Notes: a model not told the origin generated them from the sequence alone. Counted from the first letter of the stretch, positions 1 through 8,670 are shown. The stretch: DNA of 42,095 nt from Oscillospiraceae bacterium (GCA_015068025.1 SVLH01000016.1:1-42095); one strand, 5' to 3'. Numbers and translations are program-made.

Positions 1-13
1 CGAGTGGGAATAA
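1..13 (+). CDS. guaA: 3' end of GMP synthase (partial)
   Basis: The window opens on the codons GAG TGG GAA TAA. Glu-Trp-Glu-stop is the typical carboxy terminus of bacterial GMP synthase (glutamine-hydrolysing), which amidates XMP to GMP in purine synthesis. Only three sense codons are visible, so the call rests on this short match and on the terminator that follows at once. The 3' end of guaA is a known insertion site for integrative elements, which fits the decayed sequence downstream. Confidence 0.5.
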
Positions 14-27
14 TCCCAGAAGCCCGA

Positions 28-52
28 AAAGCCTTGTAAATCAAGGTTTTTT
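28..52 (+). terminator. Intrinsic terminator after guaA
   Basis: AAAGCCTTG and CAAGGTTTT pair (nine pairs, one G-U) around the loop TAAAT and run into further T residues. It lies 15 bases after the guaA stop codon and would end that transcript. Confidence 0.65.
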
Positions 53-81
53 GAGATTTTGAAACTCTCAAAAATGGCGTT

Positions 82-103
82 TGACGTAAATCTGACGTAA
101 ATC
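82..103. repeat. Tandem 11-bp direct repeat
   Basis: TGACGTAAATC occurs twice without a gap at 82-92 and 93-103. Short direct repeats of this length beside the guaA 3' end resemble arm-type sites bound by tyrosine integrases. No integrase gene is visible in the window, so the role is an inference. Confidence 0.45.
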
Positions 104-131
104 GGCTTCAAAAACGCTGTAAATAGAAACT

Positions 132-167
132 AAAATGCTCTGACGAATTTCCGTCAGAGCATTTTTT
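132..167. terminator. Bidirectional terminator hairpin
   Basis: AAAATGCTCTGACG pairs perfectly with CGTCAGAGCATTTT around a six-base loop, and T residues continue on the plus strand. The minus-strand copy also ends in TTTT and directly follows the stop codon of the remnant at 166-569, so it could serve both directions. Confidence 0.65.
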
Positions 168-569
168 AGTGCGTAGGTACAAGTAAGTTTGGAATCCGAT
201 AGCTCCCTTTTTCACGGCCGAAATAAGAAGCGTTTTTTATAAACTTATTTGAAGAAAAAGGAATGACATAATCTTGAAATCCTGTAACTGCATCAAAACG
301 TTTGCATCCACGGTTCAACATGGTCTGTAATACATCATAAATGGTTTCGTATGTTTCATCGTGGAGTATGCAGATTCTAATACTTAAGATTTTGTTATCT
401 GCTGTATCGACAAGAAGCATGCTGCACCATTTTCTTTCTGTAATTCGTTCGATGCGGTTATCTGGATCTATTGTTAGGTCAATGATATAGTCTCCGCTTA
501 TTGCACCATATTGATCGTTTCAACGATTCTGAATAATATATACTGACCAGGAGCAATGGGGGGCGTCAT
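166..569 (-). pseudogene. Frameshifted remnant of an unidentified gene
   Basis: Two minus-strand frames join into one plausible protein of about 134 residues. The first reads from ATG at 569, contains APGQYILFRIVETIN and stops at 498-500. The second is open from 519 to 166, begins around DQYGAISGDYIIDLTI and ends in LLVPTH. They overlap at 498-519, where one indel would fuse them. Base composition is clearly more AT-rich than the neighbouring operons, which suggests acquired DNA. I do not recognise the family. An alternative is that only the 84-residue part starting at 420 is a real small gene, but that ATG has no clear ribosome site. Confidence 0.4.
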
Positions 570-727
570 TTCCGCCGGCCTGTGAAGCGGCAGGTGCAAA
601 AGGACACCTTCCGAAACAAGTGAAGTCGAGTCTGCGGATGAAGCTGTAAAACACAAGGCCGGTTACTCATAATTGAGTAACCGGCCTTGCCATATCTTGA
701 TGCTCTGACGTTGGAAACGGGGGGATC
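421..727. other. Region with decayed reading frames, no intact gene
   Basis: Besides the upstream half of the minus-strand remnant, the plus strand at 570-650 shows short carboxy-terminal-like frames (one ends in RMKL, another in TFRNK) without starts. They look like leftovers of mobile DNA, but I cannot assign them. No RNA gene is visible. Confidence 0.35.
654..689 (-). terminator. Terminator of the zinc-ribbon pair
   Basis: A perfect 16-bp stem (CAAGGCCGGTTACTCA and its complement) closes a TAAT loop. On the minus strand it is followed by TGTTTTAC, and it lies 38 bases after the stop codon of the 142-residue zinc-ribbon gene. Confidence 0.6.
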
Positions 728-1156
728 TTACTGCAGATTGTGACCGCACTTGCAGCAGAATTTTGCAGCAGGTTCATGCTCTGCGCCGCAGTTGGGGCAG
801 TGGGGAACTTGGGGAGCAGCGGGGGCCTTTTGTTCGGCTTCCGTCTTTGTGCCGAGAATTTCGCTGTCCCGGTCGTCAATGGACGCCATCTCCATTGTGA
901 GTTGGTTGATCTCGTAGCATTTCTGCTTGATTGCTTCCAGGGTTTCCGTCTGGGACTGAATGGAGAATTCTCCGTTCAGCCATAAGGAGTACACATTTTC
1001 GCCAAGCTCCGACAGCATTTTTTGCACATCTTTGGTGAGGGATTCGATGTGCAGTTTGATTTTTGCCTTTTCAAGAGACGAAGATGTTTTAATGCTGATC
1101 TTGGTTATGGCACGACTCATGGAGCCGCCAAACTTCTGCAATGCATCACCAGCCAT
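728..1156 (-). CDS. Small coiled-coil protein with C-terminal zinc ribbon
   Basis: The 142-residue product has a helical, probably coiled-coil amino-terminal region (about residues 10-90), an Ala/Pro linker, and a carboxy-terminal zinc ribbon with the four cysteines of CPNCG and CCKCG (about 119-138). There is no signal peptide or membrane segment. The start is ATG at 1156 behind a GAGAGG ribosome site. It overlaps the end of the upstream membrane zinc-ribbon gene by 11 bases, so the two are translated together and probably work in one complex. Zinc-ribbon proteins of this kind in Firmicutes are mostly uncharacterised; binding to a partner through the ribbon is an inference. Confidence 0.7.
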   Translation of the reverse strand: MAGDALQKFGGSMSRAITKISIKTSSSLEKAKIKLHIESLTKDVQKMLSELGENVYSLWLNGEFSIQSQTETLEAIKQKCYEINQLTMEMASIDDRDSEILGTKTEAEQKAPAAPQVPHCPNCGAEHEPAAKFCCKCGHNLQ

Positions 1157-3272
1157 AGAAAGAACCTCTCATTTTGTAGTCATAAATAGGAAGCAGACAA
1201 ACGACATCGTCGTCGATCTTTCTCGTTTCTCCGTTGGACCACTCGCGCAGCTCGCCCTCGTAGTTCTTCAGACTGTAATCATACAGGTAAAGCACGCGGC
1301 CGCCGGGGGTGATACTACAACTATAAACATCGTTGTCGATCTCGACGGCTTCTTTGCCGTTATAAAGATTCAAAGTGCCGCATTTTTTTTCGGGATCGAA
1401 ATCGGTGAAGTAGCAAATGATGCCAAGGTCGGGATTACGCGTCAAAGAATAGGTCAAAACTTCGTGGTCGATCTTCTTTCCGTTGATGTACAAATCACCC
1501 ACGCCGTCTCCGGAGTCATATTCCTTGAGGTATGCAAACTCACCGTCACTTACGAATCCGTAGAGTCCATAGATGTAAACATCGCTGTCGTACACTTCGG
1601 GCGTTCCTGCGGTGCCATTGGAAATGGAGATACGGTAGAGATCGCCGGTCTCCGCTTTGTCAGAAATGTTGTCAAGATAATATACGATCGTGCCGGAAGT
1701 GTTGATCCTGAAGGCAGTTGCCGTGTTCTCCTGTTCGATGAGTGTGGCGGAATCCTTCACTGCAATATAGAACTCGGAAGAAGTGTACAGTGCTTCCTCT
1801 ACCATGTCTTCAACATCATAAATGTCGTCAATTTCGGAAAGCTTCACTTTTTCGATATGGGACGGATCGTAAGCGGAGAAAACGATGACCGGTGCATCGG
1901 ATGCAGAAGTGCCGGAGTCGTAAGTGTCGGTGAGGACGGTCTCCTCCGTGCCGTCATAGAAGCAAAGGGAGAGATTGGTTATCTCCAGGGTCTCCTCTTT
2001 CAGATCTTCTCGCAGATCGTCGCGGGAATCCTTGTCCCAATATGCTTCAACTGCGTCATAATATTCTTCATCCAAACGGTCGCACGTGTCTTGCCAGGCG
2101 GCATAGTTCGCTCTATAAATGGCCAAGGCGTTCGAGTATTCGGAATAGGTGTCATAATCCCACCGATAAGGGCTGGAAGGCGCCTTGGGATAAGTCGGAT
2201 ATGCGGGGTAGGAGATCAGGGCATCGGCGGCCTTCATATCATCGGTAACGTAATCTGCCATCTTGTGCGTTTCGGTGTCTTCCGTTACATAATAGATTTC
2301 GCCGGAATCATAGATGCGGAGCACTCCCCGCACATTGGATGCGATTTTTTCCTTGTCCGCACCTTCCGTCTGCTTATACAGGCAATCATCCTTGAGATAA
2401 TACACGGTGGAGAAATCTTCTGTTACATAATAAACGTTGTAAACATCACCTGCGAGCTTTTCTTTTTCCCCATTGACATTCAGATAGAGATTGCTTTCGG
2501 AGTTGAGGTAGCAGATCTTCGTTCCGTCGTCAGAGACATAAAACTCGTCAACATCGCCGGCAACTTTGTCCTTGGAGTCTTCCTTGATCTTGTACTGATA
2601 CAGGTCGCCTTCCCCGTGTTTTTGATAGGTGACGATGGAGGCGGATGTATTTACGGCGTAATATCTGACATCGGAGTCGATCTTGATGGCTTTGGCTTCG
2701 GGATCGGAAACCTTTTTGTAGTAGAGAGTGAAGCCATCGTCATAGCTAAGCTTGTCCGGGAAGAAGAGATACTTCCCGTCTTCGCTCATATAAGAACAGA
2801 AGCCGAGCGTGCTGTTTCTGTACGCCAAAGTTTCGTTGTCAATACCCTCGGCAGCGACCAGTCTGGAAGTCACCTGCCAGGATTCGCTGTTTTTCTTCAG
2901 ATCGTTAAAGAAGATCTCGTCCTCTTTGACATAGAGGGCATAGATGTTTTCGCCCTTTCCACCGCTGAAAAACAGGAAGAACACGCCGATCAGCACGGCC
3001 ACAACGGCTGCGCCGATGCCGCCGAACAGGATCGCTTTCCGGGAAGCTTTTTTCTTTCCCGCGGCTTCCGTCGGAAGCTGTTCTGCGGCAGGCTGTTCTG
3101 CGGCAGGCGTTTCGGCGACAGAAGCGCCGCAGTTCTGGCAGAAAGCAAACTCGGTACTTGTCTGCGCACCACAGTTCGAGCAAAAAATGGTTTCAAAGAT
3201 CTGGGCGCCGCAGCTGTCACAGAATTTGGTTTCGTCACTCAATTCCTTGCTGCATTGGGGGCATGTTGTCAT
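1146..3272 (-). CDS. Membrane-anchored double zinc-ribbon protein with extracellular beta-repeat domain
   Basis: The 708-residue protein begins with two treble-clef/zinc-ribbon modules (CPQC...CDSCG and CSNCG...CQNCG, about residues 4-50), then an Ala/Glu/Pro linker, a basic stop (KKKASRK) and one membrane segment at about 75-100. The rest, about 600 residues, is rich in Tyr, Asp and short beta strands with recurring YY and DG turns, like DUF5050 or propeller-type domains. A Pro/Tyr-rich and charged helical insert lies near the middle. The topology suggests ribbons in the cytoplasm and repeats outside. ATG at 3272 has AAGGAGG ten bases upstream; an in-frame ATG 54 bases further up lacks a ribosome site. 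The function is unknown; a sensory or envelope role is only a guess. Confidence 0.75.
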   Translation of the reverse strand: MTTCPQCSKELSDETKFCDSCGAQIFETIFCSNCGAQTSTEFAFCQNCGASVAETPAAEQPAAEQLPTEAAGKKKASRKAILFGGIGAAVVAVLIGVFFLFFSGGKGENIYALYVKEDEIFFNDLKKNSESWQVTSRLVAAEGIDNETLAYRNSTLGFCSYMSEDGKYLFFPDKLSYDDGFTLYYKKVSDPEAKAIKIDSDVRYYAVNTSASIVTYQKHGEGDLYQYKIKEDSKDKVAGDVDEFYVSDDGTKICYLNSESNLYLNVNGEKEKLAGDVYNVYYVTEDFSTVYYLKDDCLYKQTEGADKEKIASNVRGVLRIYDSGEIYYVTEDTETHKMADYVTDDMKAADALISYPAYPTYPKAPSSPYRWDYDTYSEYSNALAIYRANYAAWQDTCDRLDEEYYDAVEAYWDKDSRDDLREDLKEETLEITNLSLCFYDGTEETVLTDTYDSGTSASDAPVIVFSAYDPSHIEKVKLSEIDDIYDVEDMVEEALYTSSEFYIAVKDSATLIEQENTATAFRINTSGTIVYYLDNISDKAETGDLYRISISNGTAGTPEVYDSDVYIYGLYGFVSDGEFAYLKEYDSGDGVGDLYINGKKIDHEVLTYSLTRNPDLGIICYFTDFDPEKKCGTLNLYNGKEAVEIDNDVYSCSITPGGRVLYLYDYSLKNYEGELREWSNGETRKIDDDVVCLLPIYDYKMRGSFYGW

Positions 3273-3340
3273 GACGTTGTCCTCCTTGATATTCACGCGA
3301 TTGTGTAACGGGTCGACATTTTGCAATCGACATTATTCAA

Positions 3341-3369
3341 ATCATACATGGTGTTGCTACGTTTGTCAA
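3341..3369 (-). promoter_or_regulatory. Sigma-A-type promoter for the zinc-ribbon pair
   Basis: On the minus strand TTGACA (3364-3369) and TATGAT (3341-3346) are separated by exactly 17 bases, 69 bases before the start codon at 3272. Confidence 0.75.
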
Positions 3370-3468
3370 TATATGCCGAGAAAAGTAGATAATTGTCGAA
3401 ATTAACGGAAAAACAACAGAAAAATATTCTCGAAACCGGGAAAGTGCTGTGAAATTTTCCATTGTCGT

Positions 3469-3496
3469 CTGCCCGGTTGGACGGGCAGCTTTTTTG
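3469..3496 (+). terminator. Terminator-like hairpin in the divergent gap
   Basis: CTGCCCG and CGGGCAG form a seven-base-pair stem followed by CTTTTTT on the plus strand. No plus-strand gene lies before it, so it may end an unannotated short transcript or insulate the catabolic operon. The remaining sequence of 3273-3671 holds only the promoters and operator described separately. Confidence 0.4.
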
Positions 3497-3582
3497 GGCC
3501 AATGCTGCGGAGGCTTGGAGCGCTTGACAGTACTTGCATGATATTTACCAAATTCCGTGTTTGCTTTTGTAAAGTGCGCTGG

Positions 3583-3605
3583 TTTTTGACCGAAACGGTC
3601 AAAAA
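3583..3605. promoter_or_regulatory. Perfect palindrome, candidate operator of the catabolic operon
   Basis: TTTTTGACCG and CGGTCAAAAA form 10-bp inverted repeats around AAA, ending five bases before the -35 element. The placement fits binding by the operon's own DeoR-family regulator (9837-10631) or another dimeric regulator. No second copy was noticed in the window. Confidence 0.5.
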
Positions 3606-3609
3606 ATTA

Positions 3610-3638
3610 TTGACGAGCGTAAAAAACAGGATTACACT
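3610..3638 (+). promoter_or_regulatory. Promoter of the unassigned catabolic operon
   Basis: TTGACG (3610-3615), 17 bases, then TACACT (3633-3638). It lies 34 bases before the kinase start codon. Confidence 0.65.
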
Positions 3639-3671
3639 TTACATGAGATAACCATCGTTAGGAGGCATGGC

Positions 3672-5153
3672 ATGGGACAGTACATTTTGGGCATTGATGT
3701 GGGCACCACCGGTACGAAAACGCTGCTGTTTTCCGCTGACGGCAGACTCCTGGGGCACGCTTACCGCCCCTATGAAACGTCTACACCGCAGGTGCTTTAT
3801 AGTGAGCAGGATCCCGAGGACTGGTGGCGTGCCGTGTGCGAAACGGTGCGGGAGGTGTGCAGTGACAGCACTGTTGCCGCAGGTGTGGCGGCAATCTCCC
3901 TGTCTTTGCAGGGGGGGACGATGGTGCCTGTGGATGAAGAACTCCGCGCAGTCCGTCCTGCCATTGTGTGGAACGATCTCCGCTGCACCGCACAGAGAGA
4001 AGCCTATCTCAAAGAGGTGGGTGACGCAAAGAGTATGTATGAAATGTGCGGCTGGAAGCTGGATCCCCAACTGCCTGCGCTGCAGATCCGCTGGATGCGG
4101 GACAACGAGCCGGAGCTGTTTGCCAAAACGGCTATGTTTCTCACCGTGCCGGATTACATTTCCCTGAAAATGACCGGGATCGCAGCGGTGGATCTGTCCG
4201 ATGCGGGCATCAACCAGCTGTGCGACATCCGCAAGGGCTGCTACGATGAAAAGATCCTCCGCTTTGCCGGCATTACGGAGACGCAACTGCCCAAAATCGT
4301 TCGCTCCGGTGAAGTGATCGGCCACCTGACCGAGCAGGCTGCCGCTGAATTGGGATTGACCACGGCTGCCGTGCTGGTGGCAGGCGCCCACGATCAGTAT
4401 GCCGTGGCGCTGGGAGCAGGTGCCAACAAGCCCGGTGATATCCTCGTCGGCTCCGGTACGGCGTGGGTGGTGACGGCCATCGGCGACCGTCCCGCCTTTG
4501 AAACGGGGCTGGATCAGTCTGTGGCGGCAACGCCCGGTATGTGGGGCTCGCTGGCCTCTCTCTCCTCCGGCGGCGTGTGTCTGGAGTGGTGGAGAAAGAA
4601 TCTGGCGGTGGATGGCGGCGCACCGGTTTCCTATGAAACCATCAACGAAGAGGTTTCCAAACGCAAGGCCGCCGAGGACGGATTGTTTTTCTTCCCGTTC
4701 TCCGGCCGCATGAATGAGGAGCGGGACTTCCAAAAGGGCACTTTTGTGGGTCTTGATCTCTCCCATGACCGCTTCGACCTTGCCCGCGCCGTGATGGAGG
4801 GCGTGGTGTTCCAGACCCGCTGGATGCTGGAACGTTTTCAGACCAAACCCTCTGCCGACGGACTGAAGCTTTCGGGCGGTGCGTCCAAGAGCCCGCTGTG
4901 GTGTGCCCTTGCGGCAAACATCATGGGCTTGCCCATCCGCATCCCCGCTGTGGCGGATCTTGCCTGCGTGGGCGCGGCGATTTTGGCCGGCGTGGGCTGC
5001 GGCATCTATCGGGATGCAGAGGAGGGCTATCGCTGTCTGGCTGTCAATGAACAGGTTTTGCGGCCGGATCCGGAAGCTGTTCTCCGGTATGATGAACTGT
5101 ACGCTGCTTACAAGAAAATTGCCGGGACGCTGGGCGCTGCCTATGACCTGTGA
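3672..5153 (+). CDS. FGGY-family carbohydrate kinase (xylulokinase-like)
   Basis: The 493-residue protein begins with the ATPase motif GIDVGTTGTKTLLF (about residues 7-20) and has the full length of FGGY kinases, with the carboxy-terminal phosphate/adenosine region around LKLSGGASKSPLW. Such kinases use ATP to phosphorylate a ketose, polyol or sugar acid in the cytoplasm. The amino-terminal half is most like xylulokinases, but the sugar cannot be read from the sequence. ATG at 3672 follows AGGAGG by six bases; the ATG five bases earlier opens a shadow frame. It is the first gene of the operon and precedes an amidohydrolase and an AraA-fold isomerase, so it probably phosphorylates the ketose made by that isomerase. 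Confidence 0.85.
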   Translation: MGQYILGIDVGTTGTKTLLFSADGRLLGHAYRPYETSTPQVLYSEQDPEDWWRAVCETVREVCSDSTVAAGVAAISLSLQGGTMVPVDEELRAVRPAIVWNDLRCTAQREAYLKEVGDAKSMYEMCGWKLDPQLPALQIRWMRDNEPELFAKTAMFLTVPDYISLKMTGIAAVDLSDAGINQLCDIRKGCYDEKILRFAGITETQLPKIVRSGEVIGHLTEQAAAELGLTTAAVLVAGAHDQYAVALGAGANKPGDILVGSGTAWVVTAIGDRPAFETGLDQSVAATPGMWGSLASLSSGGVCLEWWRKNLAVDGGAPVSYETINEEVSKRKAAEDGLFFFPFSGRMNEERDFQKGTFVGLDLSHDRFDLARAVMEGVVFQTRWMLERFQTKPSADGLKLSGGASKSPLWCALAANIMGLPIRIPAVADLACVGAAILAGVGCGIYRDAEEGYRCLAVNEQVLRPDPEAVLRYDELYAAYKKIAGTLGAAYDL

Positions 5154-5177
5154 CTGCAAGGAAAGGAGAAACGGTTC

Positions 5178-6236
5178 ATGGCTCTTTTTGAAGTGACTGC
5201 ATACGACAAAAAAGTATACGAAGAAGAACTGCGGGATTTCCTGCCCGACAAGATCATGGACATCCACACCCACGTGTGGCTGGACGAGCTGATCGACAAA
5301 GCAGAGCCCGATCCCGAAGAAGCGAAGCGCACGGTCACATGGCCTTCTCTGGTGGCGAAGGACAACAGCATTGAGGATCTGCAGGAGACCTACCGACTCA
5401 TGTTCCCCGGCAAGGATGTCAAGGCGCTGATCTTCAACGATACCAACGGTTCTGCCGCCAACAACGACTACGTGGCGGAAAGTTCTCGGAAGTCCGGTTT
5501 TCCGGCGTTGTATTACAGCCATCCGGAGGAGAGCGCCGACGAGGTGGAGAGGAAGATCCGCGAAGGCGGTTTCCTGGGCATCAAGTCCTATCTGGATCTG
5601 GCACCCAGGTATGTGCCGGAGGCGGAGATCCGCATCTTCGACTTCTTTCCCAAGCATCAACTCAAACGAATGGACGAGATGGGCGGCATCGTGATGCTTC
5701 ACATCCCCCGCCCCGGCCGATTGAAAGACCCCGTGAATCTGCATCAGATTTTGGAGATCAAGCGGGAGTTCCCCAACGTGCGGCTCATCATTGCCCATAT
5801 CGGCCGCGCCTACACACCGGAGGACGTGGGCGACGCCTTCGATCTGCTGGATCAGGTGCCCGATCTGATGTACGACTTCACCGCCAACTCCTGCGAATAC
5901 GCCATCACCGAGGTGCTGCGTCACGCAGGGGCGAAGCACGTAATGTTCGGCACGGATATGCCCATCCTGCGGATGCGCTGCCGCCGCATCGAGGAAAACG
6001 GCACCTACATCAACCTGATTCCCCCCGGACTCTACGGCGACCCCAGTCAGGACTCCCACCTGCGTGAGGTCAGCGCCGAGGAGGCAGAGAAGATCACATT
6101 CTTTGCCTATGAAGAACTGCTGTCCCTCAAACGCTCCTGCGAAACGCTGGGCCTGACACGGGAGGACGTGGAGGATATTATGTACAACAATGCGGTGAAC
6201 CTCATCGAGGGCGCCCGGAAATCTATTTACGGCTAA
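5178..6236 (+). CDS. Amidohydrolase-2 family metal-dependent hydrolase
   Basis: The 352-residue protein is a TIM-barrel amidohydrolase of the COG2159 type. The visible metal and catalytic residues are His30 and His32 (DIHTH), His175 (LHIP), His207 (AHIGR) and Asp260 (FGTDMP). Relatives include sugar lactonases, decarboxylases and deacylases. In this sugar operon a lactonase or deacylase acting on a carbohydrate derivative is the simplest idea, but that is inference. It starts 24 bases after the kinase, behind AAAGGAG. No signal peptide is visible, so it acts in the cytoplasm. Confidence 0.75.
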   Translation: MALFEVTAYDKKVYEEELRDFLPDKIMDIHTHVWLDELIDKAEPDPEEAKRTVTWPSLVAKDNSIEDLQETYRLMFPGKDVKALIFNDTNGSAANNDYVAESSRKSGFPALYYSHPEESADEVERKIREGGFLGIKSYLDLAPRYVPEAEIRIFDFFPKHQLKRMDEMGGIVMLHIPRPGRLKDPVNLHQILEIKREFPNVRLIIAHIGRAYTPEDVGDAFDLLDQVPDLMYDFTANSCEYAITEVLRHAGAKHVMFGTDMPILRMRCRRIEENGTYINLIPPGLYGDPSQDSHLREVSAEEAEKITFFAYEELLSLKRSCETLGLTREDVEDIMYNNAVNLIEGARKSIYG

Positions 6237-6251
6237 AAGGAGAGAGATGTA

Positions 6252-7646
6252 ATGAGTAAGATCAAAGTCGGATACCTGCCGCTGTATATCAAACTGTATG
6301 ATGATGACGATCCCCATTACCGTGACCCCATGGTTGCCTACATGGAGAAGCTGGTGAAGATGCTGGAAGAGCAGGGGCTGGAGATCGTGATGGCAGATGA
6401 GGTCTGTCGCCTTAAGAGCGAGTTCGACGCCGCCGCGAAGAAGTTCAACGACGCCGGTGTGGCCGCTGTCATCACCCAGCATCTGGCCTATTCTCCCTCT
6501 CTGGAATCCATTGATGCGCTGCTGTCTCTGGATGCCCCCATCGTGGTGCTGGACACCACGCCGGATTACGGCCTGATCTCCATGGCTGCGGAGCGGGACG
6601 GCATCGACGCCAACCACGGCATCCACGGTGTGCAGGATATGTGCAGCCTGCTCAAGCGCAACGACAAGCCCTATTACATCTGTGCAGGCCACGCGCTGCA
6701 CAGCAACGTGATCGCCGAAACGGTGGGAATGTGCCGTGCCGCCGCTGTCAGACAGGCCTATCAGACCGCAAGAGTTGGCTCTGTGGGCGGCAGCTTCATC
6801 GGCATGGGCGACTTCCTCATCTCCGATGAGCGCTATAAAAAGGACATCGGCGCCGAGGTGTTCTATATGACGCCCGACGTGGCGGAGAAGTATCTGGCGC
6901 AGGTCACGGAGGCGGATGTGGATGCCGAACTGGCGCTGGACGCCGCGCAGTTCGCCGTGGAGGTTACCTGGAAGGATGACTACCGCATGGCCACCAAAGC
7001 GGGTCTTGCCCTGCGTAAGTGGATGGAGGACAACCGCATGACCGCCTGCACCGTCAACTTCCTGACGCTGGATGCGTGCGGTCTGCCCAAGATGCCCTTC
7101 CCCGAGTGCTGCAAGATCCTTGGCCGGGGGCTGGGCTACGCCGGCGAAGGCGACGTGCTGACCGCAGGCCTTGTGGGTGCGCTGTCCGCCGTGTATCCCG
7201 ATACCACCTTCACCGAAATGTTCTGCCCCGACTGGGAGCGTGATGTCTTGCTGCTCAGCCACATGGGCGAGAGCAGCCCCAAGCTGGCCAAGTGGAAGCC
7301 CGTCATCAAGGACTGCCCCTTCAACTATAATTCCTGCGGCGACACCGTGGCCATGTACAGCTGCTTCCGTGAGGGCAAGGCCACCATCGTCAATCTGGCA
7401 CCCATGAATGACGGCTTTACCATGGTTCTGTGCCCCGGCGAACTGCTGGATGAGGGGCTGGAGGACGGCGCTTACCGCTACGCCACCCAGGGCTGGTTCA
7501 AGCCCAATATGCCTCTGCCCGCCTTCCTTAAGGCATACTCCATGGAGGGCGGCACCCACCACTCCGCCCTCGTCTACGATGTGGATGTTGCCGAGCTGGA
7601 AGCCTTCGGTAAGATGATGGGCTTTGATGTTGTGACCATCGGATAA
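6252..7646 (+). CDS. L-arabinose/L-fucose isomerase-superfamily ketol isomerase
   Basis: The 464-residue protein shows the L-arabinose isomerase active-site pattern: Glu299 in GYAGEGD, Glu322 in FTEMF, His337 in LLSHMGE, and His436/His437 in GGTHH. These correspond to the four Mn-binding residues known in AraA, so the enzyme should interconvert an aldose and a ketose. Overall it is divergent from true AraA, and no araB or araD homologue lies nearby, so arabinose need not be the substrate. It starts 15 bases after the amidohydrolase behind AAAGGAGAG and is followed closely by a DUF4432 epimerase-like gene. Confidence 0.8.
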   Translation: MSKIKVGYLPLYIKLYDDDDPHYRDPMVAYMEKLVKMLEEQGLEIVMADEVCRLKSEFDAAAKKFNDAGVAAVITQHLAYSPSLESIDALLSLDAPIVVLDTTPDYGLISMAAERDGIDANHGIHGVQDMCSLLKRNDKPYYICAGHALHSNVIAETVGMCRAAAVRQAYQTARVGSVGGSFIGMGDFLISDERYKKDIGAEVFYMTPDVAEKYLAQVTEADVDAELALDAAQFAVEVTWKDDYRMATKAGLALRKWMEDNRMTACTVNFLTLDACGLPKMPFPECCKILGRGLGYAGEGDVLTAGLVGALSAVYPDTTFTEMFCPDWERDVLLLSHMGESSPKLAKWKPVIKDCPFNYNSCGDTVAMYSCFREGKATIVNLAPMNDGFTMVLCPGELLDEGLEDGAYRYATQGWFKPNMPLPAFLKAYSMEGGTHHSALVYDVDVAELEAFGKMMGFDVVTIG

Positions 7647-7656
7647 GGAGGATACT

Positions 7657-8670
7657 ATGAATATTGAACTGCTGAAAAAAGTCGGTAATGTGGAGCAGCT
7701 GGCAGGTATCCGCGAGGCACAGCTGCTGCGCGGTCGCGGACAGGGCATCCGGATGGCGGAATTCCATAACGCCGCCGGACTGCGCTTCTCCGTGATGCCC
7801 GACCGTTGTATGGACCTCTACGACCTGTCCTACAAGGGCGTGAATCTAGCCTTCCTGGGCAAAAACGGCCTTTCCTCTCCCCATGCTTTCAACCCCTTCG
7901 ACAGCGAGTTTACCGAGCAGTGGGCCGCCGGTGCACTGGTCACCTGCGGTCTGGACAATGTGGGCGATCAGGCGGTGCAGGGCGGAAACTATCCCACCCA
8001 CGGCCGCATTTCCAACATCCCGGCGTCTTCCTTCGGCACCACTGCCCGCTGGGAGGGTGATCGCTACATGCTGCGTGCAGAGGGCGAAGTGCATCAGGCC
8101 CAGATCTTCGGGCGCCATCTGTCCCTGCGCCGCACCATTGAGACCGGCATGGACGAGAAGATCATCCGCTTCCGCGATGTAATCACCAACCACGAGGCCG
8201 AGGACGAGCCCTATATGCTGCTCTATCACTTCAACTTCGGCTATCCGCTGCTGCAGGGAGACAGTCTGGTGCGCACCACCAAAATGCTCCAGAGCCCGGC
8301 CATCGAAGGCTCTGCCGACTCCATCCACATGACGGAGCCGGAGGACGGGCGGCCTCAGGAACTGTTTTTCAATGAAACCCAAAGCGGCGACCGGGCCTGC
8401 GGCGTGCTCTATAACGAGCGGCTGGAACTGGGCGTCTATGTGGCCTATGATACCAAGAATCTCCCTAACTTCTTCCAGTGGAAGTACATGAAGTCTCACG
8501 ACTATGTGGCGGCGCTGGAACCCTGCAACGTGACGCCCCTCAACCGTGACGACGCCGCCGCGGCCGGGAAACTGGCCGTGCTGCCCGCTTACTCCTCCGT
8601 GACAAACGAGATCGAACTGGGCGTGCTGGACGGCTTGCAGGAGATCCGTGAATTTATCGCCAATCTGTGA
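7657..8670 (+). CDS. DUF4432 family aldose-epimerase-like protein
   Basis: The 337-residue protein resembles the DUF4432 branch of the galactose mutarotase superfamily: a beta-sandwich sugar-binding fold with the segment FSVMPDRCMDLYDLSYKG near residues 45-62, a conserved YPTHGRISN stretch and a late ALEPCNVTP motif. Such proteins often sit in sugar operons and probably interconvert anomers or epimerise a sugar. It starts 10 bases after the isomerase behind AAGGAGG, and its stop codon lies eight bases before the next start. The exact reaction is unknown. Confidence 0.75.
   Translation: MNIELLKKVGNVEQLAGIREAQLLRGRGQGIRMAEFHNAAGLRFSVMPDRCMDLYDLSYKGVNLAFLGKNGLSSPHAFNPFDSEFTEQWAAGALVTCGLDNVGDQAVQGGNYPTHGRISNIPASSFGTTARWEGDRYMLRAEGEVHQAQIFGRHLSLRRTIETGMDEKIIRFRDVITNHEAEDEPYMLLYHFNFGYPLLQGDSLVRTTKMLQSPAIEGSADSIHMTEPEDGRPQELFFNETQSGDRACGVLYNERLELGVYVAYDTKNLPNFFQWKYMKSHDYVAALEPCNVTPLNRDDAAAAGKLAVLPAYSSVTNEIELGVLDGLQEIREFIANL

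Noticed and set aside
3639-7748. Very long minus-strand open frame across the kinase, amidohydrolase and isomerase genes
   Set aside because: It is antisense to three genes with clear motifs and ribosome sites, is rich in His/Gln/Gly as expected from antisense reading of C/G-ending codons, and has no recognisable domain.
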